64,000 nt of DNA from Acidobacteriota bacterium (GTDB taxonomy: Bacteria; Acidobacteriota; Blastocatellia; Pyrinomonadales; Pyrinomonadaceae). Where the stretch lies: contig QHXQ01000018.1 of NCBI GenBank assembly GCA_003223935.1, forward strand, positions 62,001-126,000. The letters are read 5' to 3'. This document shows, one piece after another, positions 16,965 to 25,484 of the stretch. The position numbers and the translations under genes were made by a program. The first letter of the stretch is position 1, and each line of letters starts with the position of its first letter. The notes under the pieces are model-generated. The model saw only the letters and a list, made by a program, of their open reading frames with translations. It was not told the DNA's origin and did no database searches.

Positions 16965-19451
16965 TCAGCGCACAAGCTTCGCCTCTAACCAGTCGGCGTG
17001 AATGCGCCCGCCTTCGCTGCCGACGCGCTTGACGCGCAGCGTGAGTCGCTCGACGCCTTTGATGTTGACCTTGACCGGCAAGGGGCCGTCCGCCTGCTTT
17101 ACCGCGCCACTATGCCAAAGCTCTCTGCCGTCGCCGATAATCGTGAACTCAACTGCTCCTTCTTTGCCGTTGTACTCGTCGTCAACGCCGACCAGCGCGG
17201 CGAAAGTGTCGTAGGTCGCTTTAACCTCGAACTCGATCTCCGAATTGGTGGGCATGCCGATCCCGCTCTGAAAGGGCTGTCCTTTGATCGAGAGACCCTT
17301 GCCCGTGAACGTGCGGTTGAGTTCGGGCTGCCGCCAGCCGTTCGTCAAGCGTAGCGGCTCAAGTTCAGATAGAGATAATGCCGGCGGCAACAACTGCCGC
17401 AAAGTGAATTTAAGTTGCGCGGCCTTTTCGCTCGTCGTCCCGTCCTGCCAGATGGTCTTGACCTCGGCCGTGTAGGTCGCGTCCCGTTCGAGTCTCTTCA
17501 CGGCAAAGACTTGCGTCGGCGTCGAGCCGAGCACCGCGCCGTTAAGCGACACCTGATAGCCTGCGGCCGGTTGATGCGGCACATCCCAATGCAGATTGAC
17601 GCCGTCGAGGCCGACTCGTTCCCCCCAAACGTTCTGCGGCTCGCGCACCGGAAAGCGATAGAAATCGGCCGGCGCGAAAGAGACTTGCCAACTCACGTCT
17701 ATTGTCTGCGGTGCAGTGAACTCGACAGTGGCCCAGCCTTGATGATTTGTGATCTTCACCGGCAGACTCGCGGCCGCACTACGCGCGGAAGCTTGCTTGA
17801 TGATGAAATTCTGCCCGCGTGGAAAGACGAAACGCAGTTCGTAAGGATCATCTTTGATGACCTTGCTTTTGCCCGTATAAGAATTGTGCGCGCGGTCGTA
17901 ATTTTCAGAGCTGAGATCAATCCAGCCTTGCGTAATGTGGCGACTGGTCGAGATGAGTTGCACATGACCGGTTGCGGGCAGCAGCGTGAGCACGCGACAA
18001 CTGGCCGGTGCGAGATCAATCGTGATGCCATTCTCCCATGCGCCGAGATACTCTTTGTGCCAGAAGTCGAAGACGTGGACGGGCACGCCTGCGGGCAAGC
18101 CCAAGTCTTGCCAACTGACGTAGGTCGGAGCGGGCCGACCCTCATCGAAATTGAACAGGCCGACGACATCGTAATTGCGACCCAGATGATTGATCTTCAA
18201 ATCCCAGAGGCGCTTGTTGCGCGCGGACGTGAACAGGTCTAATGGGCGTATGTCCACAGCCGGATAGACGCGCCGCAGTAGCTCGACTCGTTCATCGGGC
18301 AGATCGGTCAGCCGGTCGCTCGTTAGCAACGCTTGCCCCGTTAGGCCCGCGAGCGTTGCCCACGCGCGTGCTTGTTCAAACGGCAGGGGCGGGCGGACGA
18401 CGAGCACGTCCGGGTCTGTGTACCAAGCGACGTTATGCAAGTAGTAATGCTCCATCGTGGCCCGCAGCGCGAACTTGAAGCCGTCCCAGTTGGGCAGCAC
18501 GTCTGCGCCGATGCGCGAGCCGTTCATCAGTCCCACACCTTCGAGCGGGACGACCCAACAGCCGAGCAGATAACGGTCAGGCCCGATGGCGGCGCGGATG
18601 CTCTTCAGCGTGTCGCGGTAGAGCGCGTCCGTGTCGTCGGCCGGTTTCTGCATGAAGGATTTCTTCGTTCGATATTCACGGATCACTATGGGCTGACCGT
18701 CAATCTTGAAATACTCGTAGCCCCAACCGGCAAGCGTCGTGAACAGGTCTTTCAGATACTGCTGCGCTTCAGGCGTGGACGGATCAACCAGATACTTCCC
18801 TTCCCAAGTGTTCGACGCAGAAGTCCCATCCGGCTTGGTTAGAAAGACGGACGGACTATTGTTCACGACCGTTTCATTGCTCTGCCCGTGCGGCGCGAGC
18901 CAGATGCCGGGCGCGAGGCCGAGCGATTTAATATAACGGGCGAGCACGCCCATGCCGCCGGGAAATCTTTTATCAATCGTTGTCCAATCGCGGTTCTCGC
19001 CGAGGCCGTGGCCTGTGCCTTGCCAGCCGTCGTCAATCTGCACATAACGCGCGCCGTAATCTTTCAAATGTTCGGCCATCCAAAGCGCGTTGCGCTTCAC
19101 TTCGTCTGCATTGATCTCCTGATAATAGAAGTACCAAGAACACCAGCCCGACGGCGGCAGAGGGAATTTGGTTTTATCAATCGGCTGAAAATATTTAATG
19201 TGCAGTGTGTCTTTATAATAGTTCTGCTTGACGCTTCCATCTTTTAACCGCACTTCATCCTGCGACGGATCGAACATCCCATCGGCCAACGTTGTGCTGA
19301 CATCGCCGAGCGTCATGACGAAGAGGTCTTGATTATTGCCATCGTGAATCCGCGCCGGAATGGGCCGCGGCCATGTATCCGCGCGTGACTGCGCCAGCAC
19401 CGTCTGCATGAGCAGACATGGAATGAGACAGAGACGAAGAAAAGTTCTCAC
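16965..19451 (-). CDS. Exported alpha-galactosidase-like glycosidase (clan GH-D) with C-terminal NPCBM domain
   Basis: About 828 residues from a GTG at 19451 with GGGGCAG upstream and a good signal peptide (RTFLRLCLIPCLLMQTVLAQ); a GTG 15 codons earlier is the alternative. The catalytic barrel has PPSGWCSWYFYYQEI, YVQIDDGWQGTGH and the nucleophile Asp in YEYFKIDGQP. A beta-sandwich and a fibronectin-III-like part follow (about 600-700). The last 140 residues are an NPCBM carbohydrate-binding domain (GLSIKGQPFQSGIGMPTNSE ... RIHADWLEAKLV). It should remove terminal alpha-galactose outside the cytoplasm. It ends 4 bp before the lyase gene. Confidence 0.88.
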   Translation of the reverse strand: MRTFLRLCLIPCLLMQTVLAQSRADTWPRPIPARIHDGNNQDLFVMTLGDVSTTLADGMFDPSQDEVRLKDGSVKQNYYKDTLHIKYFQPIDKTKFPLPPSGWCSWYFYYQEINADEVKRNALWMAEHLKDYGARYVQIDDGWQGTGHGLGENRDWTTIDKRFPGGMGVLARYIKSLGLAPGIWLAPHGQSNETVVNNSPSVFLTKPDGTSASNTWEGKYLVDPSTPEAQQYLKDLFTTLAGWGYEYFKIDGQPIVIREYRTKKSFMQKPADDTDALYRDTLKSIRAAIGPDRYLLGCWVVPLEGVGLMNGSRIGADVLPNWDGFKFALRATMEHYYLHNVAWYTDPDVLVVRPPLPFEQARAWATLAGLTGQALLTSDRLTDLPDERVELLRRVYPAVDIRPLDLFTSARNKRLWDLKINHLGRNYDVVGLFNFDEGRPAPTYVSWQDLGLPAGVPVHVFDFWHKEYLGAWENGITIDLAPASCRVLTLLPATGHVQLISTSRHITQGWIDLSSENYDRAHNSYTGKSKVIKDDPYELRFVFPRGQNFIIKQASARSAAASLPVKITNHQGWATVEFTAPQTIDVSWQVSFAPADFYRFPVREPQNVWGERVGLDGVNLHWDVPHQPAAGYQVSLNGAVLGSTPTQVFAVKRLERDATYTAEVKTIWQDGTTSEKAAQLKFTLRQLLPPALSLSELEPLRLTNGWRQPELNRTFTGKGLSIKGQPFQSGIGMPTNSEIEFEVKATYDTFAALVGVDDEYNGKEGAVEFTIIGDGRELWHSGAVKQADGPLPVKVNIKGVERLTLRVKRVGSEGGRIHADWLEAKLVR

Positions 19452-19526
19452 TTGCTGCCCCGTTGGAAACGCTCTTTTCAGCCAGCTGACGAGCACAATG
19501 AACCTGAGTCTTAGCCTGCGGCGCGT

Positions 19527-20795
19527 TCAGCGTCCATCTAACGACCAGCTTAATGTCGGCGGCGTGCCGCCCGCCATTGTCGTCCGTAGCTGTTCGTTCA
19601 TGATGAGAAACGCCCCGAGACCGTGGAAGTCGTTCTCGTTTCGCTTGCGTGCGAAGTAGTAGGCCAGATCGCCGACGTTCGTGCCTTCGCAGATGTCAAC
19701 CAGTTTGGTCAAGCCGTCTGCCCCGACCGAGAGTTTTGTCAGCACGCCCTTGTAGCCTTTGAGCGCCACTTCACGATATCGCTTGCTCACGTAGCCGCGC
19801 TTGACGGCCATCCAGATGGCGTAGGTGTACATGCTGGAACTGGAAGTCTCAAGCCAGTTTTCGGCCAAGTCGCCTTTGTCCACCACCTGATACCAGAGGC
19901 CGGTTTTCTTATCTTGGAAACGCGCGAAGGCTTTGACGAGTTGCTGCACGAGCGCGATGAGCTTGGGGCGATTCGGATGGTTCGCGGGCAAGAGTTCTAA
20001 GACTTCAATCAACGTCAGCGCGTACCAGCCGATGGCGCGACACCAGAAGAAGTGTGAATGATGCGTGACCGGATCGGCCCAAGCTTGCGCGCCGCTCTCG
20101 TCGTAGGCGTGAAAGAGGAGACCTGTCTGGGGGTCGCTCAAATGCTTGGCGTAGATGAGCAGTTGCTTGGTCGCTTCGTCGTTCGTGTATGCCGAGTCGC
20201 CGAACATCTGGCCGTAGCGGATGAGAAACGGCAGCGACATGAAGACGCCATCGGCCCACAGTTGCCCCTCGCGGCTCTTGGTGTCCGCGTGCCAGAAGCC
20301 GCCGTCTTTGGTGCGCGGGTAGGTGTCGAACGTGTGCCTGATCTTATCGGCGGCGAGTTTATATTTTTCTTGCTTCGTCTCTTTGTACAAGATCAGTAGC
20401 AGATTGCCCGGCAGCATGTAGTCGAGCGCGCTGATGGGCCGGTTGATTTGACCCTGCTCGTCCACGTGCAGATCGATCCAGTCCTTGATGTGATCGAGAT
20501 AACGCTTATCCTTCGTCCGCAGATAGACTAGATATTCGCCGTAGAGGTAGAGCGATTTGGCGTAGCCCCAGCCCTTGAGCGATTCGGCGGTGGGATAACG
20601 CTTGATGGTTGACTCGACCACAGCCTGCGACCAATCGGTTGCAGTCTGCGCGCGCGCATCGCGCCACGCAGACCTGTCGCTTGCGCCTGACTCTGCGTCT
20701 GCGCGCATAGTGCCCGGCGACACTGCGACTGTTTGCGCCAAGATGATCAGCGCGATCAGAGTCGCCAAGGCTTCACGCTTGCGCCGTTGTGTCAT
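19527..20795 (-). CDS. Exported GH105 unsaturated rhamnogalacturonyl hydrolase
   Basis: 422 residues with an N-terminal signal segment (ATLIALIILAQTVAVSPG). The alpha/alpha-barrel matches YteR/YesR-type GH105: SLKGWGYAKSLYLYGEYL, LWADGVFMSLPFLIRYGQM with the general-acid Asp in WADG, HHSHFFWCRAIGWYALTLIEVLE, and ENWLETSSSSMYTYAIWMAVKRGYV. These enzymes release the unsaturated galacturonyl residue from rhamnogalacturonan fragments made by lyases. That links the lyase-family genes on either side to pectin. It is part of the minus-strand series, 19 bp downstream of the second lyase-family gene. Confidence 0.92.
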   Translation of the reverse strand: MTQRRKREALATLIALIILAQTVAVSPGTMRADAESGASDRSAWRDARAQTATDWSQAVVESTIKRYPTAESLKGWGYAKSLYLYGEYLVYLRTKDKRYLDHIKDWIDLHVDEQGQINRPISALDYMLPGNLLLILYKETKQEKYKLAADKIRHTFDTYPRTKDGGFWHADTKSREGQLWADGVFMSLPFLIRYGQMFGDSAYTNDEATKQLLIYAKHLSDPQTGLLFHAYDESGAQAWADPVTHHSHFFWCRAIGWYALTLIEVLELLPANHPNRPKLIALVQQLVKAFARFQDKKTGLWYQVVDKGDLAENWLETSSSSMYTYAIWMAVKRGYVSKRYREVALKGYKGVLTKLSVGADGLTKLVDICEGTNVGDLAYYFARKRNENDFHGLGAFLIMNEQLRTTMAGGTPPTLSWSLDGR

Positions 20796-20814
20796 CGTCT
20801 GCTCGTTCCTGTCT

Positions 20815-22044
20815 TCACCCTTGCGGATGGAAGAGATGTTCGCGGTCGGCCGGATTGGTGGCGGAAATCTTCATTAGCATCACGCGAATTTTTTCATCGC
20901 CATATACAGCAGCGGCGCGGCGCAACAACGGATAGAGCATCTGCGGCGGCCATTCGCCGAGTTGCTGATGCGGCCACTTCCGCGCGCCGACGGCGAAGGG
21001 ATAAAGATATTCGAGCGCGCGGCGAATGCTACGCCCGTCTGTGGTCTGGTAATGCCACAGATCAACGCCGACGTTTGCGCCGAGCGCCGCGAGCGTCATC
21101 AGCCCGTCGAGGTTGCCGACGCTGTAGCTCCAAGCCTTTGTGCGGACCAACTCCAGAGGCTGTTGGCCGTCCGGCTCGATCTGGCGTGCGATGCGTTTCT
21201 GTCGCGCGGCTTGCAGGATGCTCGCGGCTAAATCTCTCTTGCCGAGAAAGAGCGCGAAGGACGTGGCCTGCACATCGTAGTAAGTGCCGTGATTATTTTC
21301 CGCCGCCGCTTCGTCGCGCCCGTTCTTGCTCTCCAGCATCCACTGAAGAAATTTCGCATACCAGTCTTCAACGCCGCGCTCGTCTGTCTCCGTCCAAGCC
21401 TTCGAGCCGGCCAACAGGCCCGTCGCATCAACCACGCGCGTCAGCCCGCGCGTCTCAATCAGACCGATGCCGCGCCCCGTGTTGACGCCGGGAATGAACT
21501 GCGCGTACTGCAAATTCGGATTCATTCGCGTCGCCGGCTCGATGAACCATGTGCGCAGCAGTTGCGCCGCTTTCGCCGCATAGGCTTCGTCGCCTTTGAA
21601 GTAATAAGCGAGCGCGAGCGTCTCGACCGCATCGGTCATCTGATCGAGACTGCGGTGATCCGTGAGCTTGTTGATCTCCGGATTGCGCTCGCCGTCGCGC
21701 CGGATGTAGGGCAGCCCCGTCGTAGTTTTCGGGTTCGGCCAGAAGTACGGCGCTTGACTCATGTAGTCGTGCTTGTCGCCGCTCGGCGGCGCGACCGACT
21801 TGCTCACAACCGAGAAAGGGCCGGCATTGAGCGCCTTGTGCGCCTCGCCTTCAAGCTTGCTGAGCGCCGCATCAAACGTCTTATCGCCCGCCAGAATGCT
21901 CCGCTTCGTCGCCGCCAGCTTGCGTGCATCAACCAGAAAGACGCGCGGCGGATTGCCCTGCGCTGTCTGCGCCTGAATAGATTGACGCGCCGCGCCGACG
22001 AAGACGATGAGACAACAACACAACAACACTTGTTTCTTCATCAC
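20815..22044 (-). CDS. Exported alginate lyase family protein (copy 2)
   Basis: 409 residues with signal peptide (LLCCCLIVFVGAARQSIQAQ). It has the same landmarks as the paralogue at 15770: APYFWPNPKTTTGLPYIRRDGERNPEINKLTD, ATRMNPNLQYAQFIPGVNTGRGIGLIE and the NNHGTYYDVQ active-site motif. The two copies are clearly diverged, so they probably act on different linkages or polymers. A polyuronate or pectin backbone is the likely target given GH105 next door. Expected location is periplasm or outside. Confidence 0.88.
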   Translation of the reverse strand: MMKKQVLLCCCLIVFVGAARQSIQAQTAQGNPPRVFLVDARKLAATKRSILAGDKTFDAALSKLEGEAHKALNAGPFSVVSKSVAPPSGDKHDYMSQAPYFWPNPKTTTGLPYIRRDGERNPEINKLTDHRSLDQMTDAVETLALAYYFKGDEAYAAKAAQLLRTWFIEPATRMNPNLQYAQFIPGVNTGRGIGLIETRGLTRVVDATGLLAGSKAWTETDERGVEDWYAKFLQWMLESKNGRDEAAAENNHGTYYDVQATSFALFLGKRDLAASILQAARQKRIARQIEPDGQQPLELVRTKAWSYSVGNLDGLMTLAALGANVGVDLWHYQTTDGRSIRRALEYLYPFAVGARKWPHQQLGEWPPQMLYPLLRRAAAVYGDEKIRVMLMKISATNPADREHLFHPQG

Positions 22045-22116
22045 GACTAACAGTTCTCTCTTTCTTGATTGACAATTTACTAACCTAACCTGTCTTGCGC
22101 CCAGAGAGGCGCTTTC

Positions 22117-23946
22117 TCATGTGCAGACAAGCAGCCGCGCTGAGTGTGGCGGCATATCTTTAATCGTGAACACGCCTTCGTGCCGGCCGAGTTGTGCGCT
22201 GCTCCAATGGTCTGCAATCTGGCAGGCGTGCGGCAGTTGGACTGAGAGCGCTTGCGGCGCGTCCGTCCAGTTGAACAGGCAGACCATACGCGCAGCCGCA
22301 CGATTAACCACGCCGACGCTTAACGAATCGTCCGCGAACGTGGCCGCGACGCCCGTCGGCGGCAACAGCTTCTTGAGCAGCGCGAGTCGTTCCGGCGAAA
22401 TCTTCGTCAGATCATCGCCCGATAACACCATTCCACCGGCGGCATAGATCGCGGTCGCATGAAATTGAAACTCTTCGGGCGAGAGATCACCCATCAGCAC
22501 GACGGCGTCTGGATCGTTCCACCACAGACGTGCGTTCTGCCAGTTGCGACTTAGGTTCTGGCGCGCAGTGCCTTTGAAGCGCTCCCACACGCGCTTGATG
22601 TCGTTTGAACTGCGCGCGCCGTGAACGAGGCCGAGCGAAGGCCAGAGCGGATGATTGCAGCCGAGGATGAAGCTCGCGCTCGCGCCCCTGAGGATCGCTT
22701 GCATGCCGCGCCGGTAGGCTTCGATGCGTGTGGCGCGCGCATCGTGAAAACGGCCGCCGTGAATCGCGCCCCAGAAGTTTGCATCGAGTTTGAAGTAGGT
22801 GCAGCCCCAACTTTCGCGCATGGTGCGAAAGACCGACTCAAGGTGCTGTTGCGCCTCCGGGTGCGTGCCGTCGAGCACGTACCAAGGGCCGCGTCGCCAG
22901 CCGCCGAACGTGACGCGATCCGAGCGGAGCGGTTTGCCTTCTTCGTCACGCACAAACCAATCCGGGTGCTGCTGGAAGACGTGCGACTGCTCTTCCGCGA
23001 CGAACGGCGCGACCCAGATGGCCGGCTCGAAGCCGCGCGCGCGAATCTGTTTAAGTACGCCCTGCACGTTGCCGCCGAAAGCCGCGCCCGGCTCCAACCA
23101 ATCGCCCATCGCCGGTTGATAGCCGTCATCTATTTGAATGTACTTGAGACCCGGAATGTTTTTGGCGATGAAGTCCAGATTGTCGAGCACCTGCTCAGCC
23201 GTGACGCGCGGCCCGAAGCAGTACCAAGAGCACCAGCCCGTCGGTAGCGTCTTCGTGCGCAAGGGCGGATGGTTCTCGCTCAAACGCGCGGCCAGTTGCG
23301 CGAGCAGTTGTTCGCGCGCTGCGCCCGATCTGAAAGTGAACTCTTCCAACTCCCACGTCTCACCCGGCTTCAATTCCAAGCCTTCAGTGTCAACGACGAC
23401 TTGCAAAGATGAATCGCGCAAGTAGAACTGCCCGATGAAGCGGCGGCATGAGGTGAAAGCCAATAGATGACTCTCTTCGTCAGTTGGCGCGAGCGTCAAC
23501 ATGCCGTAGCAGACGCGCGCGCCGGTCGGCGTCGGCAGTTTGTAGTGTGCTGCGTCCGTGTAGGAACTGTAGTTGACGGGTTGGCCGAGCGTGCCGCCCG
23601 TCTGGCTCAACATCTGAAAGCCTTCGCCGTAGAGCTTTGTCTCCGGCGCGAGCGCGTGCGCGATGTCAAAGAGCACAACCTCTTTCACGTGCACTGCCGC
23701 GCGGCCGCGATTGCTCAACTGCGCATGGCAGAGTGCGCCGCGCCATTGTTTGATTAGACTAATCTGCCTCGTGTCTTGCGTCGCAGCAACCGGCACAACT
23801 CGGCCGGGCGCATTGACGAAGGCTCGTTGGTCAAGCCGACGAACCCGATTGCTCTGCTTTGCCCGACCAATGACGGACACCGCCGCCGCAAGTGGTGATG
23901 CGAGGGCGAGGCGGAGGACTTGACGGCGCGTGATCCCTTGTGACAT
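22117..23946 (-). CDS. Tat-exported alpha-galactosidase-like glycosidase (clan GH-D)
   Basis: 609 residues. The N-terminus MSQGITRRQVLRLALASPLA has a twin-arginine pattern and hydrophobic stretch, indicating export of a folded protein by Tat. The barrel shows LPTGWCSWYCFGPRVTAEQ, YIQIDDGYQPAMGDWLEP, and the nucleophile Asp in CTYFKLDANFWG; a compact beta domain ends the protein. It resembles GH36-type alpha-galactosidases, as the first copy (16965) does, but lacks the NPCBM domain. Its start overlaps the fucosidase stop (TAATG), so the two are translationally coupled and may act on one side chain containing alpha-galactose and alpha-fucose. Confidence 0.88.
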   Translation of the reverse strand: MSQGITRRQVLRLALASPLAAAVSVIGRAKQSNRVRRLDQRAFVNAPGRVVPVAATQDTRQISLIKQWRGALCHAQLSNRGRAAVHVKEVVLFDIAHALAPETKLYGEGFQMLSQTGGTLGQPVNYSSYTDAAHYKLPTPTGARVCYGMLTLAPTDEESHLLAFTSCRRFIGQFYLRDSSLQVVVDTEGLELKPGETWELEEFTFRSGAAREQLLAQLAARLSENHPPLRTKTLPTGWCSWYCFGPRVTAEQVLDNLDFIAKNIPGLKYIQIDDGYQPAMGDWLEPGAAFGGNVQGVLKQIRARGFEPAIWVAPFVAEEQSHVFQQHPDWFVRDEEGKPLRSDRVTFGGWRRGPWYVLDGTHPEAQQHLESVFRTMRESWGCTYFKLDANFWGAIHGGRFHDARATRIEAYRRGMQAILRGASASFILGCNHPLWPSLGLVHGARSSNDIKRVWERFKGTARQNLSRNWQNARLWWNDPDAVVLMGDLSPEEFQFHATAIYAAGGMVLSGDDLTKISPERLALLKKLLPPTGVAATFADDSLSVGVVNRAAARMVCLFNWTDAPQALSVQLPHACQIADHWSSAQLGRHEGVFTIKDMPPHSARLLVCT

Positions 23947-25316
23947 TAGACCGACCCGCGTTCGCGCCTGCGCACGAAGAGTTCATCCTGCTTCGGCTCC
24001 GATTCGCATTCGACGACGAGCGTTGTGATGGGATCGTCCGGCGCGCGCTGCGGCAGGCCCGTAAAGCGCACACGGTATGTGTCCTGCTCGAAGGCCACAG
24101 GCTTGCCGGTCGCAAGCAAGCGCGCCGACTTGACCTTCGTCTGTAGGCCCGCGAAGGCGAGACCATCGCCGCCGGGCCAGAAGTGGACGTGGAAGTAGAG
24201 CGTGTTGCCGCGCCGTGTGAAGCTGCCGTTGCGCGAGCGGCGCGGCTGGCAGATGTCGGTCTCGTAAATTGATTGACCGTTCTTGTCCATCCACTGCCCG
24301 ACTGTGTTGAGGATGCTGACCGACTCAGGCGGAACGGAGCCATCAGGTTTGGGGCCGATGTTGAGCAAATAGTTGCCGCCGTCGTGCGCGCAGGTGATCA
24401 GGTTGCGGACGATCTGCTTGGGCGTCTTCCAATCGTCGTCGGCGCGTTGGTAGCCCCAACTATCATTCATCGTCATGCAAGACTCCCAAGCGCGTCCCGC
24501 CTCCGCCGCTTCGATTCTCTGTTCAGGTGTGGAGAAGTCGCCGGGGAGTTTGTTGCGGTTGTTGACGATGATGTCGGGTTGGAGTTGAAAGACCATCCGG
24601 TTCATCCGCTCCGACTCCCAGCCTTTCGCATCGAGCGGCCAAGCGACGTCGTACCAGAGCACGTCAACACGGCCGTAGTTGGTCAGCAACTCGCGTATGT
24701 GCGTGTGTATGTATTCGACGAAGCGTTGGCGCGCGGCTTCATCCGTAGCGCAACGCGCGCCGTCGGGGTGATGCCAGTCCATCAGCGAGTAATAGAAGCC
24801 GACGCGCAAACCTTCGGCGCGCGCAGCTTCGACATACTCTCTGACCAGATCGCGCCCCGGCCCTTGTTTGGGCGCACAGAAATTGGTGGTCTTCGTGTCG
24901 AAGTTGCAAAAGCCTTCGTGATGCTTGGTCGTCATGACCATGTATTTTTGGCCGGCGCGACGTGCGAGTCGCGCCCACTCGCGCGCGGCATTCGGTTTCG
25001 GCGTGAAGCGCTTCGCGAGTTGCGCGTACTCGGTGGCGGGGAGGCCCTCCATCTCCATCACCCACTCGTGGCGACCCAAGACACTATAGAGGCCCCAATG
25101 GATGAACATGCCGAACTTGGCCTCGTGCCACCAACGCATGCGCCGCTCGCGGTCGGCCCGCGCTTCGGCGCTCTCCGGCGGCGGCGCGCTTGCACTCGAC
25201 TGCGCCGTTTGAGCACTGACGATCTGACTCATGTCGGGCAGACTTGACGCTGCAAGGCCCGCGCCTGCGCCGAGCAGTCTGAGATAGTCGCGCCGCGAAA
25301 GTTGCTTGGTCTTCAT
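23946..25316 (-). CDS. Tat-exported alpha-L-fucosidase (GH29)
   Basis: 456 residues. A Tat-like signal (MKTKQLSRRDYLRLLGAGAG) is followed by the GH29 barrel: RMRWWHEAKFGMFIHWGLYSV, YMVMTTKHHEGFCNFDTKTTNF, GLRVGFYYSLMDWHHPDG, and the nucleophile Asp in VDVLWYDVAWP. A small C-terminal beta domain follows. It hydrolyses alpha-L-fucosides, giving free L-fucose outside the cytoplasm. This anchors the L-fucose reading of the whole locus, since the dehydrogenase, dehydratase and hydrolase for the same sugar are nearby. 168 bp separate it from the TonB receptor gene, enough for its own promoter. Confidence 0.93.
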   Translation of the reverse strand: MKTKQLSRRDYLRLLGAGAGLAASSLPDMSQIVSAQTAQSSASAPPPESAEARADRERRMRWWHEAKFGMFIHWGLYSVLGRHEWVMEMEGLPATEYAQLAKRFTPKPNAAREWARLARRAGQKYMVMTTKHHEGFCNFDTKTTNFCAPKQGPGRDLVREYVEAARAEGLRVGFYYSLMDWHHPDGARCATDEAARQRFVEYIHTHIRELLTNYGRVDVLWYDVAWPLDAKGWESERMNRMVFQLQPDIIVNNRNKLPGDFSTPEQRIEAAEAGRAWESCMTMNDSWGYQRADDDWKTPKQIVRNLITCAHDGGNYLLNIGPKPDGSVPPESVSILNTVGQWMDKNGQSIYETDICQPRRSRNGSFTRRGNTLYFHVHFWPGGDGLAFAGLQTKVKSARLLATGKPVAFEQDTYRVRFTGLPQRAPDDPITTLVVECESEPKQDELFVRRRERGSV

Positions 25317-25484
25317 GTGTAATGTTTCTCGGTTTCAAACGAGCGTCTACGCCGCGAGTCTGCGAGAGACGGCAGGCTCGAACGGCGGGGACGCTTCGGC
25401 ATTAGGGAGTTGAGTACGTTGACGGCTGCGCCTGTCTGGCCCACCCTGTGATTCGTTTGCGCATAGCCGCCCATCACTCCCCGG

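Noticed and set aside
24273..25247. 324-residue plus-strand open frame opposite the fucosidase
   Set aside because: Antisense to GH29, whose active-site motifs are all on the minus strand.
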